64,000 bases of DNA from Thalassospira tepidiphila MCCC 1A03514 (lineage in GTDB: Bacteria > Pseudomonadota > Alphaproteobacteria > Rhodospirillales > Thalassospiraceae), in the NCBI RefSeq assembly GCF_001662875.1, contig NZ_JPVZ01000007.1, positions 62,001 to 126,000 of the forward strand, read 5' to 3'. The notes below the pieces were generated by a model. That model worked only from the letters and a program-made list of their open reading frames with translations, was not told the DNA's origin and searched no databases. Below are positions 49,819 through 59,143 of this stretch, one piece after another. The stretch's first letter is position 1, and each line of letters starts with the position of its first letter. The position numbers and the translations under genes are program-made.

Positions 49819-50277
49819 ATGGACAATTCATCCAAAGATGATCTGCTTCAGCTCGAAAAGTTTCTGTGCTTTTCGATCTATTCAGCCGGTCATGCCTTTA
49901 ACCGGGTCTATAAGCCGCTGTTGGATAATCTGGGGCTGACCTATCCGCAATATCTGGTGATGGTGACCCTGTGGCAGGAAGATAACCAGTCTGTGCGGAG
50001 CATTGGCGCAAAGCTGTATCTGGAATCAAGTACGCTGACACCGTTGCTCAAACGCCTTGAAGCCAACGGACTTGTCAGCCGCAAGCGCGATCCGGAGGAC
50101 GAGCGATCTGTGCGTGTCAGCCTGACCGAGGCCGGAAAAGATCTGCGCAACAAGGCAGAAGAAGTTCCGCCCTGCATTCTTGACGCCACCGGACTTGATA
50201 TCGAGACCGCCAAACGCCTGAACCGCGATTTGCGGACCATGCGCGATCAGATGGAGGCTGGCGGTCAGAAGATTTGA
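49819..50277 (+). CDS. ohrR: MarR family regulator, OhrR-like (152 aa)
   Basis: The N-terminus KFLCFSIYSAGHAFNRVYKPLLDNLGLTYPQYLVMVTLWQE has the OhrR pattern, with the redox-sensing Cys17 in LCFSIYSA. The winged helix is SIGAKLYLESSTLTPLLKRLEANGLVSRKRDPEDERSVRVSLTEAG. It represses ohr until peroxide oxidises the Cys. It is divergent from the esterase and ohr genes, with two palindromic operator candidates between. The name is given because both the Cys and the gene neighbourhood match; direct proof is lacking. Confidence 0.85.
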   Translation: MDNSSKDDLLQLEKFLCFSIYSAGHAFNRVYKPLLDNLGLTYPQYLVMVTLWQEDNQSVRSIGAKLYLESSTLTPLLKRLEANGLVSRKRDPEDERSVRVSLTEAGKDLRNKAEEVPPCILDATGLDIETAKRLNRDLRTMRDQMEAGGQKI

Positions 50278-50283
50278 TCGCTG

Positions 50284-50721
50284 TTATGTGGCCTGCTGTT
50301 TGAGATCCTGTTTCCGGTCCCGATGATAGGTCAGCGCCCAGCCAAGCGCGGTCTTGATCGCCGGTTCAGGCAGGGGTCGATCCAGCGGCAGGATAATGGC
50401 GCGGTTGCCCTCGGTCATCAGATCGGTCGAAAGCAGGCTGCGCGTCCGGTCAATCAGGTCGGTCTTGCAGTCAAAAAAGATCATGACCTGATCAGGTGTT
50501 TTGGCTTTCCAGTCGGCACGAATGGTAATGCCCGATCCCGATTTTGGCCGCCAGGCCGGTTCGCCCCATTTCAGGCTTTCGGTGATCGGGCCAACCCCGT
50601 CAATTTCGCCCGCCAGTTCAAAAATCCAGTCGCGGATCGACATCAATGCCCGCCGGGCGTGCGCCGGGCAGGCATTGAATTTTGCCGCAACATCCGGGCT
50701 TGCGAAACCCCCTGACCCCAT
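50284..50721 (-). CDS. DUF1801 domain protein (145 aa)
   Basis: The protein begins MGSGGFASPDVAAKFNACPAHARRALMSIRDWIFELAG and contains ESLKWGEPAWRPKSGSGITIRAD, the DUF1801 signature also seen in the YdhG family. It is a small cytoplasmic protein of unknown function. Its ATG overlaps the MAPEG gene stop in a TGATG arrangement, so it is translationally coupled. The gap to the convergent OhrR-like gene is 6 bp. Confidence 0.8.
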   Translation of the reverse strand: MGSGGFASPDVAAKFNACPAHARRALMSIRDWIFELAGEIDGVGPITESLKWGEPAWRPKSGSGITIRADWKAKTPDQVMIFFDCKTDLIDRTRSLLSTDLMTEGNRAIILPLDRPLPEPAIKTALGWALTYHRDRKQDLKQQAT

Positions 50722-51128
50722 CACATGCCCGCAGCGCTCAGATTGCCAAAGGACTGGATCAGAAGCCAGACACCACAGATCGCAAGGGTAATATGCTGCA
50801 TAACCATGGCCGGTGCGATGATGCGTTTGGACCGGGTCAGGGTACCAATGGCATGCAAAATCCGGCTTGCGATCAGAATGGCAGCCACAATCCAGATGAT
50901 GGTCGATGTTGCCAGGATCGCCTCGATGGCAAGGATCAGCAGAATGCAAAGCGGGGCATTTTCAACAAAATTGCCATGCGCGCGAATGCGCCGGCGCAGG
51001 GTGGTGTCATCGCCATCCCCGCTCAGCACATTAAGCTGGGCGCGCCGGATCGAAACCATCAGGCTGAGTACGGTCAGCATCAAAACAAAAACGGCGGTGA
51101 TAAAGATGGTTACGGGCAGCGGCAGCAT
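50721..51128 (-). CDS. MAPEG family membrane protein (135 aa)
   Basis: Four hydrophobic helices carry the MAPEG pattern, including RRRIRAHGNFVENAPLCILLILAIEAIL (about residues 45-72) with the RAHxNxxE glutathione-site motif. Eukaryotic relatives act in eicosanoid and glutathione metabolism; bacterial ones may detoxify lipid peroxides. The start at 51128 has GGGA 8 bp upstream; a longer form beginning at 51179 is possible. Followed by the coupled DUF1801 gene. Confidence 0.82.
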   Translation of the reverse strand: MLPLPVTIFITAVFVLMLTVLSLMVSIRRAQLNVLSGDGDDTTLRRRIRAHGNFVENAPLCILLILAIEAILATSTIIWIVAAILIASRILHAIGTLTRSKRIIAPAMVMQHITLAICGVWLLIQSFGNLSAAGM

Positions 51129-51204
51129 GTCAATATTCCCGGCTTGTGAAGAGGATTGTGAAACTATTTTCGAATTCAATCACTGAACGCAGTTTGGATC
51201 AAAC

Positions 51205-51234
51205 AAAAGGACGACACCAATCAAGGTGCCGTCC
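51205..51234 (-). terminator. Rho-independent terminator of the chemoreceptor gene
   Basis: GGACGACACC (51209-51218) pairs with GGTGCCGTCC (51225-51234) through one G-T wobble, around a 6-nt loop. Reading leftward, four T residues follow. It lies 34 bp past the chemotaxis-receptor stop. Confidence 0.8.
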
Positions 51235-51267
51235 GATTTGTCATGTGCTGAAAGGTGTTATTACGCC

Positions 51268-53343
51268 TTAGATGTTGCGCAGGCGATCCAGGAAGTTTTT
51301 GACCTGTGCGTCAAGATTGCGGGCTTCTTCGGCCAGTTGGGTTGCCCCGGCCTGAACGTTTGACGCTGCTTCGCCGGTTTCCTGGGATGTGTTGCGAACA
51401 ATCCCGATAGAGGACGAAACTTCGTTGGTGCCCGCCGCCGCCTGTTGAACGTTACTTGAAATTTCGGCGGTGGCAGCCCCTTGTTCCTCGACCGCGGACG
51501 CGATGGCGGTGGCGATTTCGTTAATGTTGGAAATGGTTTCAGTCACCCGTTCAATCGCACCAACGGTATTTTGCGTCTCGGACTGGATGGAGCCAATCTG
51601 TTGAGCGATGTCTTCGGTCGCCTTGGCGGTCTGGTTGGCCAGGTTTTTGACTTCCTGTGCGACCACGGCAAAGCCTTTGCCGGCCTCACCGGCACGGGCC
51701 GCCTCGATGGTGGCATTCAGTGCAAGAAGATTGGTCTGGGCGGCAATGTCATTGATCAGGTTAACCACTTCGCCAATGCGGTCTGCCGCCTCGGCCAGGC
51801 CGGTGACCATGGCGTTGGCACGTGAAGCTTCTTCGACAGCGGTGTTGGAGATGTCAGATGACTTCGCCACCTGTGAGCTGATTTCCTGAATGGAGGCAGA
51901 CAGTTCCTCGGTCGCAGACGCCACGGTCTGGACATTTGCACTTGCCTCGTCCGCGGCGGCGGCAACAACAACAGCCTGTTCAGAGCTTTCATCGGCAGCG
52001 CGGCGCATTTGCCGGGACACTTGTTCCATGTTTCCGGCCTTGTCAGACACATTGACAACGATCGAGCCGACCGATTTTTCAAACTCGTCGGCCATCTGCA
52101 AGCGCGTGCGATTGCGTTCGTCGCTGGCGCGCTGTTCGGCTTGAAGCTTTTCACGTTCGGCCATCTGCATGCGTGCTGAGGCCTCCTTGAAGGCTTCAAG
52201 CGCCTTGGCAATTGCCCCGATCTCGTCATCGCGTTTGAGGTAGGGCACCGTAATGTCAAACTCACCCTTCTGAAGGTGATCAATCACACTGGTCACCCGT
52301 GTCATCGGGCGTGCAACCAGGGTTCTGGTCGACAAAAGAACCACCGCAATGACAATGGCCAACAGGATGACACCGCCGATCAGGGTGATATTGCGCAGAT
52401 TGTCTGCCGGGGCAAAGACGGTCGCCAGCGGCACATTGACCACAACGCCCCATTTGTTGGGGTATCCGGCAATCTCGACCGGGACAATCATGTGCATGGT
52501 TGTGTCATCATCAATGCGCATCGGATCGCCCGATTGCATGGTTTTGAGGATGGCCGCATGGATCGGGTTGTTGCCATCAAGGGTGGTGCCACGGATTTCC
52601 GGGTCTTCGTGGGCAACCCAGGTGCCTTGGGCGGAGACAAGATTGACCGTGCCGGTGCCAAACGGTGTCAGTTCGGCAAAGCGTTCTGACAGGGCATTGA
52701 GTTCAAGATCAACGCCCAGCACCCCCAGAAAATCACCGTTCGGGTTCTGTACCGGATAGACAAAGGATGTCAGAACAACGTCACGGCCCTGAATGTCATA
52801 GGTGATGGCGTCGGTGACATAGGGCTGATTGGTGTCACGCGGGGTGGTGTAATACTCGTTGATCTCGGGGTTATCGAGGCCAGTCAGGTGGTAGGGGGTA
52901 ATACCGTCACCAAAATTATAATAATAAGTGACGTATTTGCCGCTGCCATCGCCGAATGGCTCACCCTCGTTTACGTAGTCGGCATCCTTGCCATCAAGGG
53001 CATCGGTTTCAAAGCCCGCCCATGCGCCGGCAAGTGTCGGATTATCGATCAGGGTCCGACTGAGAATTTCGTTATATGCCGCGCGATCAACGCCGCCTTT
53101 TTCGCGGATCGCACGAAAGGCGCCGGCCAGGTTTTTTGCGACCAACATCCCGCCATTCAGAACACTACCAGCCTGCTCTGCGTGATGGTTTGCAACCCCA
53201 CGTGCTTCGCCGACAGTCAGTTCCTCGGTGGTCTGGCTTGTTTGGACGGTTTGAAGAGATATGCCTGCAATCAGGCAGAGCGCGATGGTTACGGCACTGA
53301 CAAGAGTCAGCTTCGCGCCAAGGGACAGGGACGAAAAGTTCAT
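51268..53343 (-). CDS. Methyl-accepting chemotaxis protein with dCache sensor (691 aa)
   Basis: The start at 53343 ([27 protein letters not shown]) follows GGAAGG at good spacing. An N-terminal membrane helix (about 10-30) precedes a periplasmic dCache-type sensor domain (about 40-320, with [47 protein letters not shown]). A second membrane helix lies near 327-346, then HAMP (about 347-400) and the MCP signalling coiled coil with the hairpin tip [40 protein letters not shown]. It senses a small periplasmic ligand and signals to CheA. Ligand unknown; a terminator follows. Confidence 0.92.
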   Translation of the reverse strand: MNFSSLSLGAKLTLVSAVTIALCLIAGISLQTVQTSQTTEELTVGEARGVANHHAEQAGSVLNGGMLVAKNLAGAFRAIREKGGVDRAAYNEILSRTLIDNPTLAGAWAGFETDALDGKDADYVNEGEPFGDGSGKYVTYYYNFGDGITPYHLTGLDNPEINEYYTTPRDTNQPYVTDAITYDIQGRDVVLTSFVYPVQNPNGDFLGVLGVDLELNALSERFAELTPFGTGTVNLVSAQGTWVAHEDPEIRGTTLDGNNPIHAAILKTMQSGDPMRIDDDTTMHMIVPVEIAGYPNKWGVVVNVPLATVFAPADNLRNITLIGGVILLAIVIAVVLLSTRTLVARPMTRVTSVIDHLQKGEFDITVPYLKRDDEIGAIAKALEAFKEASARMQMAEREKLQAEQRASDERNRTRLQMADEFEKSVGSIVVNVSDKAGNMEQVSRQMRRAADESSEQAVVVAAAADEASANVQTVASATEELSASIQEISSQVAKSSDISNTAVEEASRANAMVTGLAEAADRIGEVVNLINDIAAQTNLLALNATIEAARAGEAGKGFAVVAQEVKNLANQTAKATEDIAQQIGSIQSETQNTVGAIERVTETISNINEIATAIASAVEEQGAATAEISSNVQQAAAGTNEVSSSIGIVRNTSQETGEAASNVQAGATQLAEEARNLDAQVKNFLDRLRNI

Positions 53344-53505
53344 ACAGTCATCCTTCCGACCTATGCTTTCGTTTGAAGATCGCATTTGAGTAATGCACCA
53401 GCCAAGTCAATGGCTTGGCGGCGCGGAAAGGCACGGCATGTTAGATGTCTATTCTAATGTATAATGCTTGGGAAGGGAAGCTGTCTGAATATGTAACTTT
53501 TGTTA

Positions 53506-55944
53506 TTAAAATCGTTTGGTTTTTCCGATTGTCGGCGCAAACACTTCTTCGGCGGGGACAGGTTTGCCAAACAGGAATCCTTGCAGCTTGATGTCCGGCA
53601 CATCACGCAGGAAGTCATACTGCGCCTTGGTTTCAACGCCTTCTGCGGTGACCGACAGACCCAACGCACCCGCCATTGCCAGCATTGCGTTGATCAGGGC
53701 CACGTCATCACTGTTGCCCGGTACTCCGCTTACAAAGGCACGGTCGATCTTGATGCGACTGATCGGCAGGCTTTTGATCGACCGCAGGCATGAATAGCCG
53801 GTGCCGAAATCGTCAATTGCCAGTGAAACGCCCACTTCCCGCAGGTCGTGCAGGGTCTGGATCATGCTGATTTCGTCCTGGATCATGCTTTCGGTGACTT
53901 CGATTTCAAGATCCTCGGCCGGGAGGCCGGAAATCGCCAGTTCATGGGCGATGCTGTCGGCAAAACCGGGTTGCTGCATCTGGCGGACCGACACATTGAC
54001 GGCCACACGGAGTTTCTGGCCATATTCATCCTGCCAGCGACGGGCCTGGTGGCAGGCTTCGCGGATCACCCAGCTGCCAATTTCAAGGATAAGCCCGCTT
54101 TTCTCGGCAATCGGGATGATTTCATGGGGGCCGACAAGCCCGTGGACCGGATGTTTCCAGCGCAGTAACGCTTCGACACCGACCATGTCGCCGGTTTTGC
54201 CATCAATCTGTGGCTGGTAATGCAGAACCAGTTCTTCGTTTTCAAGCCCGCGTCGCAATTCAAGGGAGCGCGTCATATAATGGGCGGCATTGGCCGTCAT
54301 TTCCGGCTCATAGAGGGCAAAGGTCCTGCGTCCGCGATCCTTGGCCGCATACATCGCGGTGTCGGCAAGCCGGATCAGATCGTGTGATGAACGGCCATGC
54401 ACCGGATAGAGTGAAATGCCCAAACTCGCCCCGATATTCATTTCGTGGCCACGGATAAAGAACGGGCGTTGCAGTTCCTGAATGATCTTTTGCGCCAGAT
54501 TGGCGGCGGCTGTTTCGTTGGGGATGTTTTCGCGAATGATCAGGAATTCATCGCCGCCCAGCCGGGATATGGTATCGGTGCGTTCGGTAATGCCCTTGAT
54601 CCGGGTTGCGGCAATCAGAATGACCTGATCGCCCGCAGCATGGCCAAGTGTGTCATTGATCGTCTTGAAATCATCGATATCAAGAAACAGGCAGGCGACC
54701 ATCATGCCACTGGGTTCGCACCGTTCGATCGCGCGATTAAGGCGGTCTGTGGCCAGAAGCCGGTTGGGCAGGCTGGTCAGTCCGTCATATTGGGCAAGGT
54801 AATGCAATTCCTGTTCGGCCTGCCGGATGGCGGTCCGGTCAGAGACGATCATCACATAGTGGGTCAGCTCGTGCTCTTCGTTTTCGACGGCAATAACCTG
54901 CAGGGACAGCGATATCGGGCCACGACTGGCGTTGTGGGTATCAAGATCGCGATGCCATTGGCGGCGGGCACCCGGCCCGGAAAACAATTCCTGAAAGAAT
55001 TCGGCGGGATGTTCGTTGGCAGAAAGGAAATAGGGCGGCTTTTGCAGCGTGTTTTCTTCGGTCTCGCCCGTGATCCGGTAATAAGCGTTGTTGGCGTTGG
55101 TAACATTGAGGTCCGGATCAAGAATAAGAATGCCGTCCTGGGTGGTTTCAAACACCGTCATGGCTTCGCGCAGCTTGTCCTGGGTCAGGCGCTGATCGGT
55201 GATGTCCTGCATCATGCCGATGATGCGTTGTGACCCTTTGCGATCATCGCCAAAGGACTTGCCGCGGGCCCGCAGCCAGCGATAGTTCTGGTCCTTGTCC
55301 AGACTGCGAAAGACAACGTCATAAAAATCGCCATGGGCAACCGCATAGGCAAAGGCCTTGCGCACCATGTCGCGGTCTTCTGTTGCGACCCTTTCAAGAA
55401 AGGCATCCCAGCTTTCGGTGACGATTTCGGCATTCTGATTAAGGTCGGCATTGCCAAGCCCGGTGGAGTGCATTTGCCGGGTCAGGACATCAATTTCCCA
55501 GCAACTCATCTGCGCTGCGTTCATCGCAAGCGACAGACGGTGCTGGCTTTCCGACAGGGCCAGTTCGGCTGTGCGGCGTTCCAGCGCCATCTGGATCGTG
55601 GCATGCAGTTCACGGTCCGAAAACGGTTTGATCAGATAGCCATATGGACGGGTTTTTTGCGCGCGCGCCAGTGTCGCGTCTTCTGAGTGGGCCGATAGAT
55701 AGATGACCGGGATCATCAGGTGCGGGGGTATGCCGGCCGCCGTTTCAATGCCGTCAATATCGCCTTCGATGCGGATATCCATCAGGATGATGTCAGGTGG
55801 ATCTTCATTGATGGCAGCAAGGGCGTCACTGCCGCGCGTATGTGCGCTGGTGCGCTGGTAGCCCAGCTTTTCAAGCTGCTTGCGCAAATGAAGGGCGATA
55901 ACACGTTCGTCCTCGACAATCATGACATGGACTGAATGTGGCAT
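53506..55944 (-). CDS. Response regulator with PAS, GGDEF and EAL domains (812 aa)
   Basis: Residues 1-125 form a receiver domain with acidic pair Glu11/Asp12 and phosphoacceptor Asp56 in LMDIRIEGD, plus Lys in LIKPF. Two PAS regions (about 140-270 and 275-400) follow, then GGDEF (RLGGDEFLI, 463-467) and EAL (EALLRW, 591-593; IDDFGTGYSCLRSIKSLP). All catalytic residues look intact, so it may synthesise and/or degrade cyclic di-GMP in response to phosphorylation. The start at 55944 is preferred, with GGGAAG 8 bp upstream. It immediately follows the histidine kinase gene and forms an operon with it. Confidence 0.9.
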   Translation of the reverse strand: MPHSVHVMIVEDERVIALHLRKQLEKLGYQRTSAHTRGSDALAAINEDPPDIILMDIRIEGDIDGIETAAGIPPHLMIPVIYLSAHSEDATLARAQKTRPYGYLIKPFSDRELHATIQMALERRTAELALSESQHRLSLAMNAAQMSCWEIDVLTRQMHSTGLGNADLNQNAEIVTESWDAFLERVATEDRDMVRKAFAYAVAHGDFYDVVFRSLDKDQNYRWLRARGKSFGDDRKGSQRIIGMMQDITDQRLTQDKLREAMTVFETTQDGILILDPDLNVTNANNAYYRITGETEENTLQKPPYFLSANEHPAEFFQELFSGPGARRQWHRDLDTHNASRGPISLSLQVIAVENEEHELTHYVMIVSDRTAIRQAEQELHYLAQYDGLTSLPNRLLATDRLNRAIERCEPSGMMVACLFLDIDDFKTINDTLGHAAGDQVILIAATRIKGITERTDTISRLGGDEFLIIRENIPNETAAANLAQKIIQELQRPFFIRGHEMNIGASLGISLYPVHGRSSHDLIRLADTAMYAAKDRGRRTFALYEPEMTANAAHYMTRSLELRRGLENEELVLHYQPQIDGKTGDMVGVEALLRWKHPVHGLVGPHEIIPIAEKSGLILEIGSWVIREACHQARRWQDEYGQKLRVAVNVSVRQMQQPGFADSIAHELAISGLPAEDLEIEVTESMIQDEISMIQTLHDLREVGVSLAIDDFGTGYSCLRSIKSLPISRIKIDRAFVSGVPGNSDDVALINAMLAMAGALGLSVTAEGVETKAQYDFLRDVPDIKLQGFLFGKPVPAEEVFAPTIGKTKRF

Positions 55945-55949
55945 CCCGA

Positions 55950-57008
55950 TCACTTCCCTATTTTGAAGTTGATGACAAAGGTGGTTTCGCCATTGGTCGT
56001 GATATCAAGCGTGCCACCAATCTGGTCGGCCAGCAGTTCAATCAATTGCAGGCCAAGCCCGTCACTCGTGCCCGGGGTAAAGTCATCAGGCATGCCGCGC
56101 CCGTTATCAGAGACACGCAAGGTCACAACATCTTCGTCATTCATCTCGGTCGATACCGTGATCTGACCTTTTGCGCCGTCGGGGAAACCGTGTTTAAGCG
56201 CATTGGTGATCAGTTCGTTGGCAATCAGTCCACAGGGCACGGCCTGATCGATGGTGAGTTCGACATGGGCCAGATTGCTTTTGACCTGTACCCGGCTGAT
56301 ATCGACATTGAATGTCGCCAGAAGCGACGAAATAAGGCTTTCGCAGAAATCGGCGAAATTCACCTTGGCGATGTCTTCGCTTTGATACAGCGACTGGTGA
56401 ATTTGCGCCATCGACCGGACGCGATTGCAGCTGTCGATCAGGGCTTCGCGTGCCTGTATGTCAATGACCGAGGATGTCTGCATATCGAGCAAACTATGAA
56501 TGATCTGCAGATTGTTTTTCACCCGGTGATGGACTTCGGAAAGCAGGGTTTCCTTTTCACGAAGCGATCGTGCGATCTGTTCTTCGCGATGTTTGCGTTC
56601 GGAAATGTCGGAAATGGCCGCAAGGATCTGATGCTTTTCGCCATCAGAGATCGGGTTCAGGCCGATTTCAACCGGGAACTCGCTGCCATCCTTGCGCAAG
56701 GCATAAAGATCGCGACCAGCCCCCATCGGGCGGGGATTGGGCCGCTCGGAATAGGAGCGCCGCAAACGCGGGTGTCCGGTGCGGAAACGTTCGGGGACCA
56801 GCATTTCAATCGGCTGGCCCAGCAGTTCATCGCGCGCATAGCCAAAAATGATTTCGGTCTGGGCGTTCACCATTTCCATGGTGCCATCCGCACTGATCAG
56901 GATCATGGCATTTGGCGCGTATTCAACAACGCGTTCAAATCTTTGATCCGGACTTTTCGTCGGAAAGGCGTTTTCGGTGATGTGTCCACCGGTCTCTCCA
57001 AACGACAT
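55950..57008 (-). CDS. PAS domain sensor histidine kinase, HisKA_2 family (352 aa)
   Basis: A PAS domain (about 20-140, YAPNAMILISADGTMEMVNAQTEIIFGYARDELLGQPIEMLVPE) precedes a HisKA_2 dimerisation region with LLSEVHHRVKNNLQIIHSLLDMQ (155-177), containing the phospho-accepting His. The ATP-binding HATPase domain has ANELITNALKHGFP (N box) and DNGRGMP. No membrane segment is seen, so it is a cytoplasmic sensor. It transfers phosphate to the response regulator encoded 5 bp downstream. GGAG lies 7 bp before the ATG at 57008; GTG at 57014 is an alternative. Confidence 0.9.
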   Translation of the reverse strand: MSFGETGGHITENAFPTKSPDQRFERVVEYAPNAMILISADGTMEMVNAQTEIIFGYARDELLGQPIEMLVPERFRTGHPRLRRSYSERPNPRPMGAGRDLYALRKDGSEFPVEIGLNPISDGEKHQILAAISDISERKHREEQIARSLREKETLLSEVHHRVKNNLQIIHSLLDMQTSSVIDIQAREALIDSCNRVRSMAQIHQSLYQSEDIAKVNFADFCESLISSLLATFNVDISRVQVKSNLAHVELTIDQAVPCGLIANELITNALKHGFPDGAKGQITVSTEMNDEDVVTLRVSDNGRGMPDDFTPGTSDGLGLQLIELLADQIGGTLDITTNGETTFVINFKIGK

Positions 57009-57413
57009 CAACACACTCCAATCATCGTGTTTGTTTCGTCGATCGGGTTTGCCTTCGCTTGCGGACGATCAATAGTATTAAATTAAACTAATAGTGTATC
57101 GCAGCATAAACATATGGATTTGCAATGAAAGATCATCGCAAGTTAAGCGTGCTTCCCCTCTGTCGGATATTTGTCGGCAGGTGGTTAAAGTCAACTACAC
57201 TTAGGTGTAGCCGCAGAGGTGGCTTTACAAGCAACCGCCTGCAGATAAATATCGGCGATTGGCCCGGTAATTCCGCGATTATTTGGCAGCCATGCGCAAC
57301 AGGTGCTTGATCTTGGCCCGAAGTGGGGTATAGCTTCGCGCAAACATGCGATCAGCGTGATACGTATATTTCCCGAGAATTTAACGATCCAACTGACAAA
57401 CAAGGTTTCAAAA
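57009..57413. promoter_or_regulatory. Long intergenic region upstream of lysK
   Basis: This 405-bp gap separates the divergent histidine-kinase and lysK genes. It contains CTACAC...GTGTAG (about 57196-57210), a GCAG/CTGC-bounded imperfect hairpin near 57213-57243, and the AAGG site for lysK. A short plus-strand open frame (57125-57310) looks random. An unannotated small RNA or regulatory leader is possible, but nothing was identified. Confidence 0.35.
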
Positions 57414-59006
57414 ATGACAGCCGATCTTCGAGATGCCGCACTTAACAGCAACGTCTGGGCTTTTCAGGAAGCCAGCAAGCTGGTCAAGCGGTATAAACAG
57501 AAGGCGCCTGAAAAGGGCTATGTCCTTTTTGAAACCGGTTATGGTCCGTCGGGTCTGCCGCATATCGGCACCTTTGGCGAAGTTGCGCGCACGACCTATG
57601 TCCGTCGCGCGTTTGAAACCATGTGCGATATCCCGACCAAGCTGTTCTGCTTCTCCGATGACATGGACGGGCTTCGCAAGGTGCCCGACAACATCCCGAA
57701 CAAGGATATGGTCGCCCAGCATCTTGGCAAGGCACTGACCAGCGTTCCGGACCCGTTTGGCACTCATGAAAGCTTTGCCCATCACAATAATGCCAAGCTG
57801 CGTGAATTCCTTGATGGTTTCGGGTTCGAGTATGAATTCAAATCATCGACCGAATGTTATCGTTCGGGCATGTTTGACGAGGCGCTTTTGCGCCTTCTGG
57901 AACGTTATGACGCGATCCAGAAAATCATGTTGCCGACCCTTGGTGAAGAACGCCGTGCGACTTATAGCCCGTTCATGCCGGTCGAGCCGGGCACCAACAA
58001 GGTCCTGATGGCCAAGGTGACCGAGCTTAAGCCGGAAAGCGGCAGCATCGTTTACGAACATCCGGAAACCGGTGATCTGGTCGAAACGCTGGTGACGGGG
58101 GGCAATTGCAAGCTGCAATGGAAGCCGGACTGGGCGATGCGCTGGTATGCGCTGGGCGTTGATTATGAAATGGCCGGTAAAGACCTTATTCCGTCGGTCG
58201 AGCTTGGCAACAAGATCGTCAAGGCACTTGGCGGCACCCCGCCGGAAGGCTTCAACTACGAGCTGTTCCTCGATGAGAACGCCCAGAAGATTTCCAAATC
58301 CAAGGGCAATGGTCTTTCGATGGAAGACTGGCTGAAATATGCGCCGGAAGACAGCCTGTCGCTGTTCATGTTCCAGAAGCCGAAAACCGCAAAGCGTCTG
58401 TATTTCGATGTCATCCCGAAAACCGTCGATGAGTACCTGACCTTTGCTGAAAAGCTTAAAACCGAAACCGATCCGGAAAAGATCCTTCAGAACCCGGCCT
58501 GGCACATTCACGCCGGGACCGCACCGGATCGCGAAATTCCGTTGTCGTTCGGCATTCTTCTGAACCTTGTTTCGGTCTGCAATACCGATGATCGCGACCT
58601 GCTGTGGAAGTTCATTTCGCGTTACGCCACCGGCGCAACCCCGGAAACCTCGCCGTATCTTGATAAGCTGGTCGGCTATGCGATCAACTATTACAGCGAC
58701 TTCGTCAAACCGACCAAGTCGTACCGCGCGCCGACCGAGGCGGAAAAAGCAGCCCTTCAGGATCTGCGCGATACACTGGCTAAAATTGCACCGGGCACCG
58801 ATCCGTCCGACATCCAGACCGAGGTTTTCACCGTGGGCAAAAACCACAATTACGAAAACCTGCGTGACTGGTTCAAGACGCTTTATGAAGTGCTGCTGGG
58901 TCAGGAACAGGGCCCGCGTATGGGCTCCTTCATTGCGCTTTACGGCCTTGATGAAAGTGTTGCCCTGATCGACCGTGCGCTGGCCGGTGAAGATCTGTCG
59001 GCCTAA
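57414..59006 (+). CDS. lysK: Lysine--tRNA ligase, class I (archaeal type)
   Basis: The enzyme attaches lysine to tRNA-Lys. Class I identity is shown by PHIGTFGE (HIGH motif, residues 50-53) and KISKSKGN (KMSKS loop, 292-296), with the class I Lys-specific C-terminal domain; no class II motifs occur. Length (530) is normal. The start at 57414 ([15 protein letters not shown]) is preceded by AAGG at 8-bp spacing; an upstream extension is weak. Class I lysyl-tRNA synthetase occurs in archaea, spirochaetes and some alphaproteobacteria, which helped identify the organism. A strong terminator follows. Confidence 0.95.
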   Translation: MTADLRDAALNSNVWAFQEASKLVKRYKQKAPEKGYVLFETGYGPSGLPHIGTFGEVARTTYVRRAFETMCDIPTKLFCFSDDMDGLRKVPDNIPNKDMVAQHLGKALTSVPDPFGTHESFAHHNNAKLREFLDGFGFEYEFKSSTECYRSGMFDEALLRLLERYDAIQKIMLPTLGEERRATYSPFMPVEPGTNKVLMAKVTELKPESGSIVYEHPETGDLVETLVTGGNCKLQWKPDWAMRWYALGVDYEMAGKDLIPSVELGNKIVKALGGTPPEGFNYELFLDENAQKISKSKGNGLSMEDWLKYAPEDSLSLFMFQKPKTAKRLYFDVIPKTVDEYLTFAEKLKTETDPEKILQNPAWHIHAGTAPDREIPLSFGILLNLVSVCNTDDRDLLWKFISRYATGATPETSPYLDKLVGYAINYYSDFVKPTKSYRAPTEAEKAALQDLRDTLAKIAPGTDPSDIQTEVFTVGKNHNYENLRDWFKTLYEVLLGQEQGPRMGSFIALYGLDESVALIDRALAGEDLSA

Positions 59007-59033
59007 GACGGGGCGATCAGATAAATATAAAAG

Positions 59034-59066
59034 ACGGCTCGCCTTTGGCGGGCCGTTTTGCTTTTT
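59034..59066 (+). terminator. Rho-independent terminator of lysK
   Basis: ACGGCTCGCC (59034-59043) pairs with GGCGGGCCGT (59047-59056) with one G-T wobble around a 3-nt loop, followed by TTTGCTTTTT. It lies 28 bp past the lysK stop. Confidence 0.85.
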
Positions 59067-59143
59067 GGGTCATATCATTCAATAATTTGCCGATCAGACC
59101 GGCTATGGCGGTGCTTTGCGTCACCAGCAAGGAATTGAATGAT

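Noticed and set aside
57125..57310. Short plus-strand frame upstream of lysK
   Set aside because: No ribosome-binding site, no family resemblance, and composition typical of random sequence.
57843..58847. Long minus-strand frame opposite lysK
   Set aside because: It is an antisense shadow of a highly conserved tRNA synthetase.
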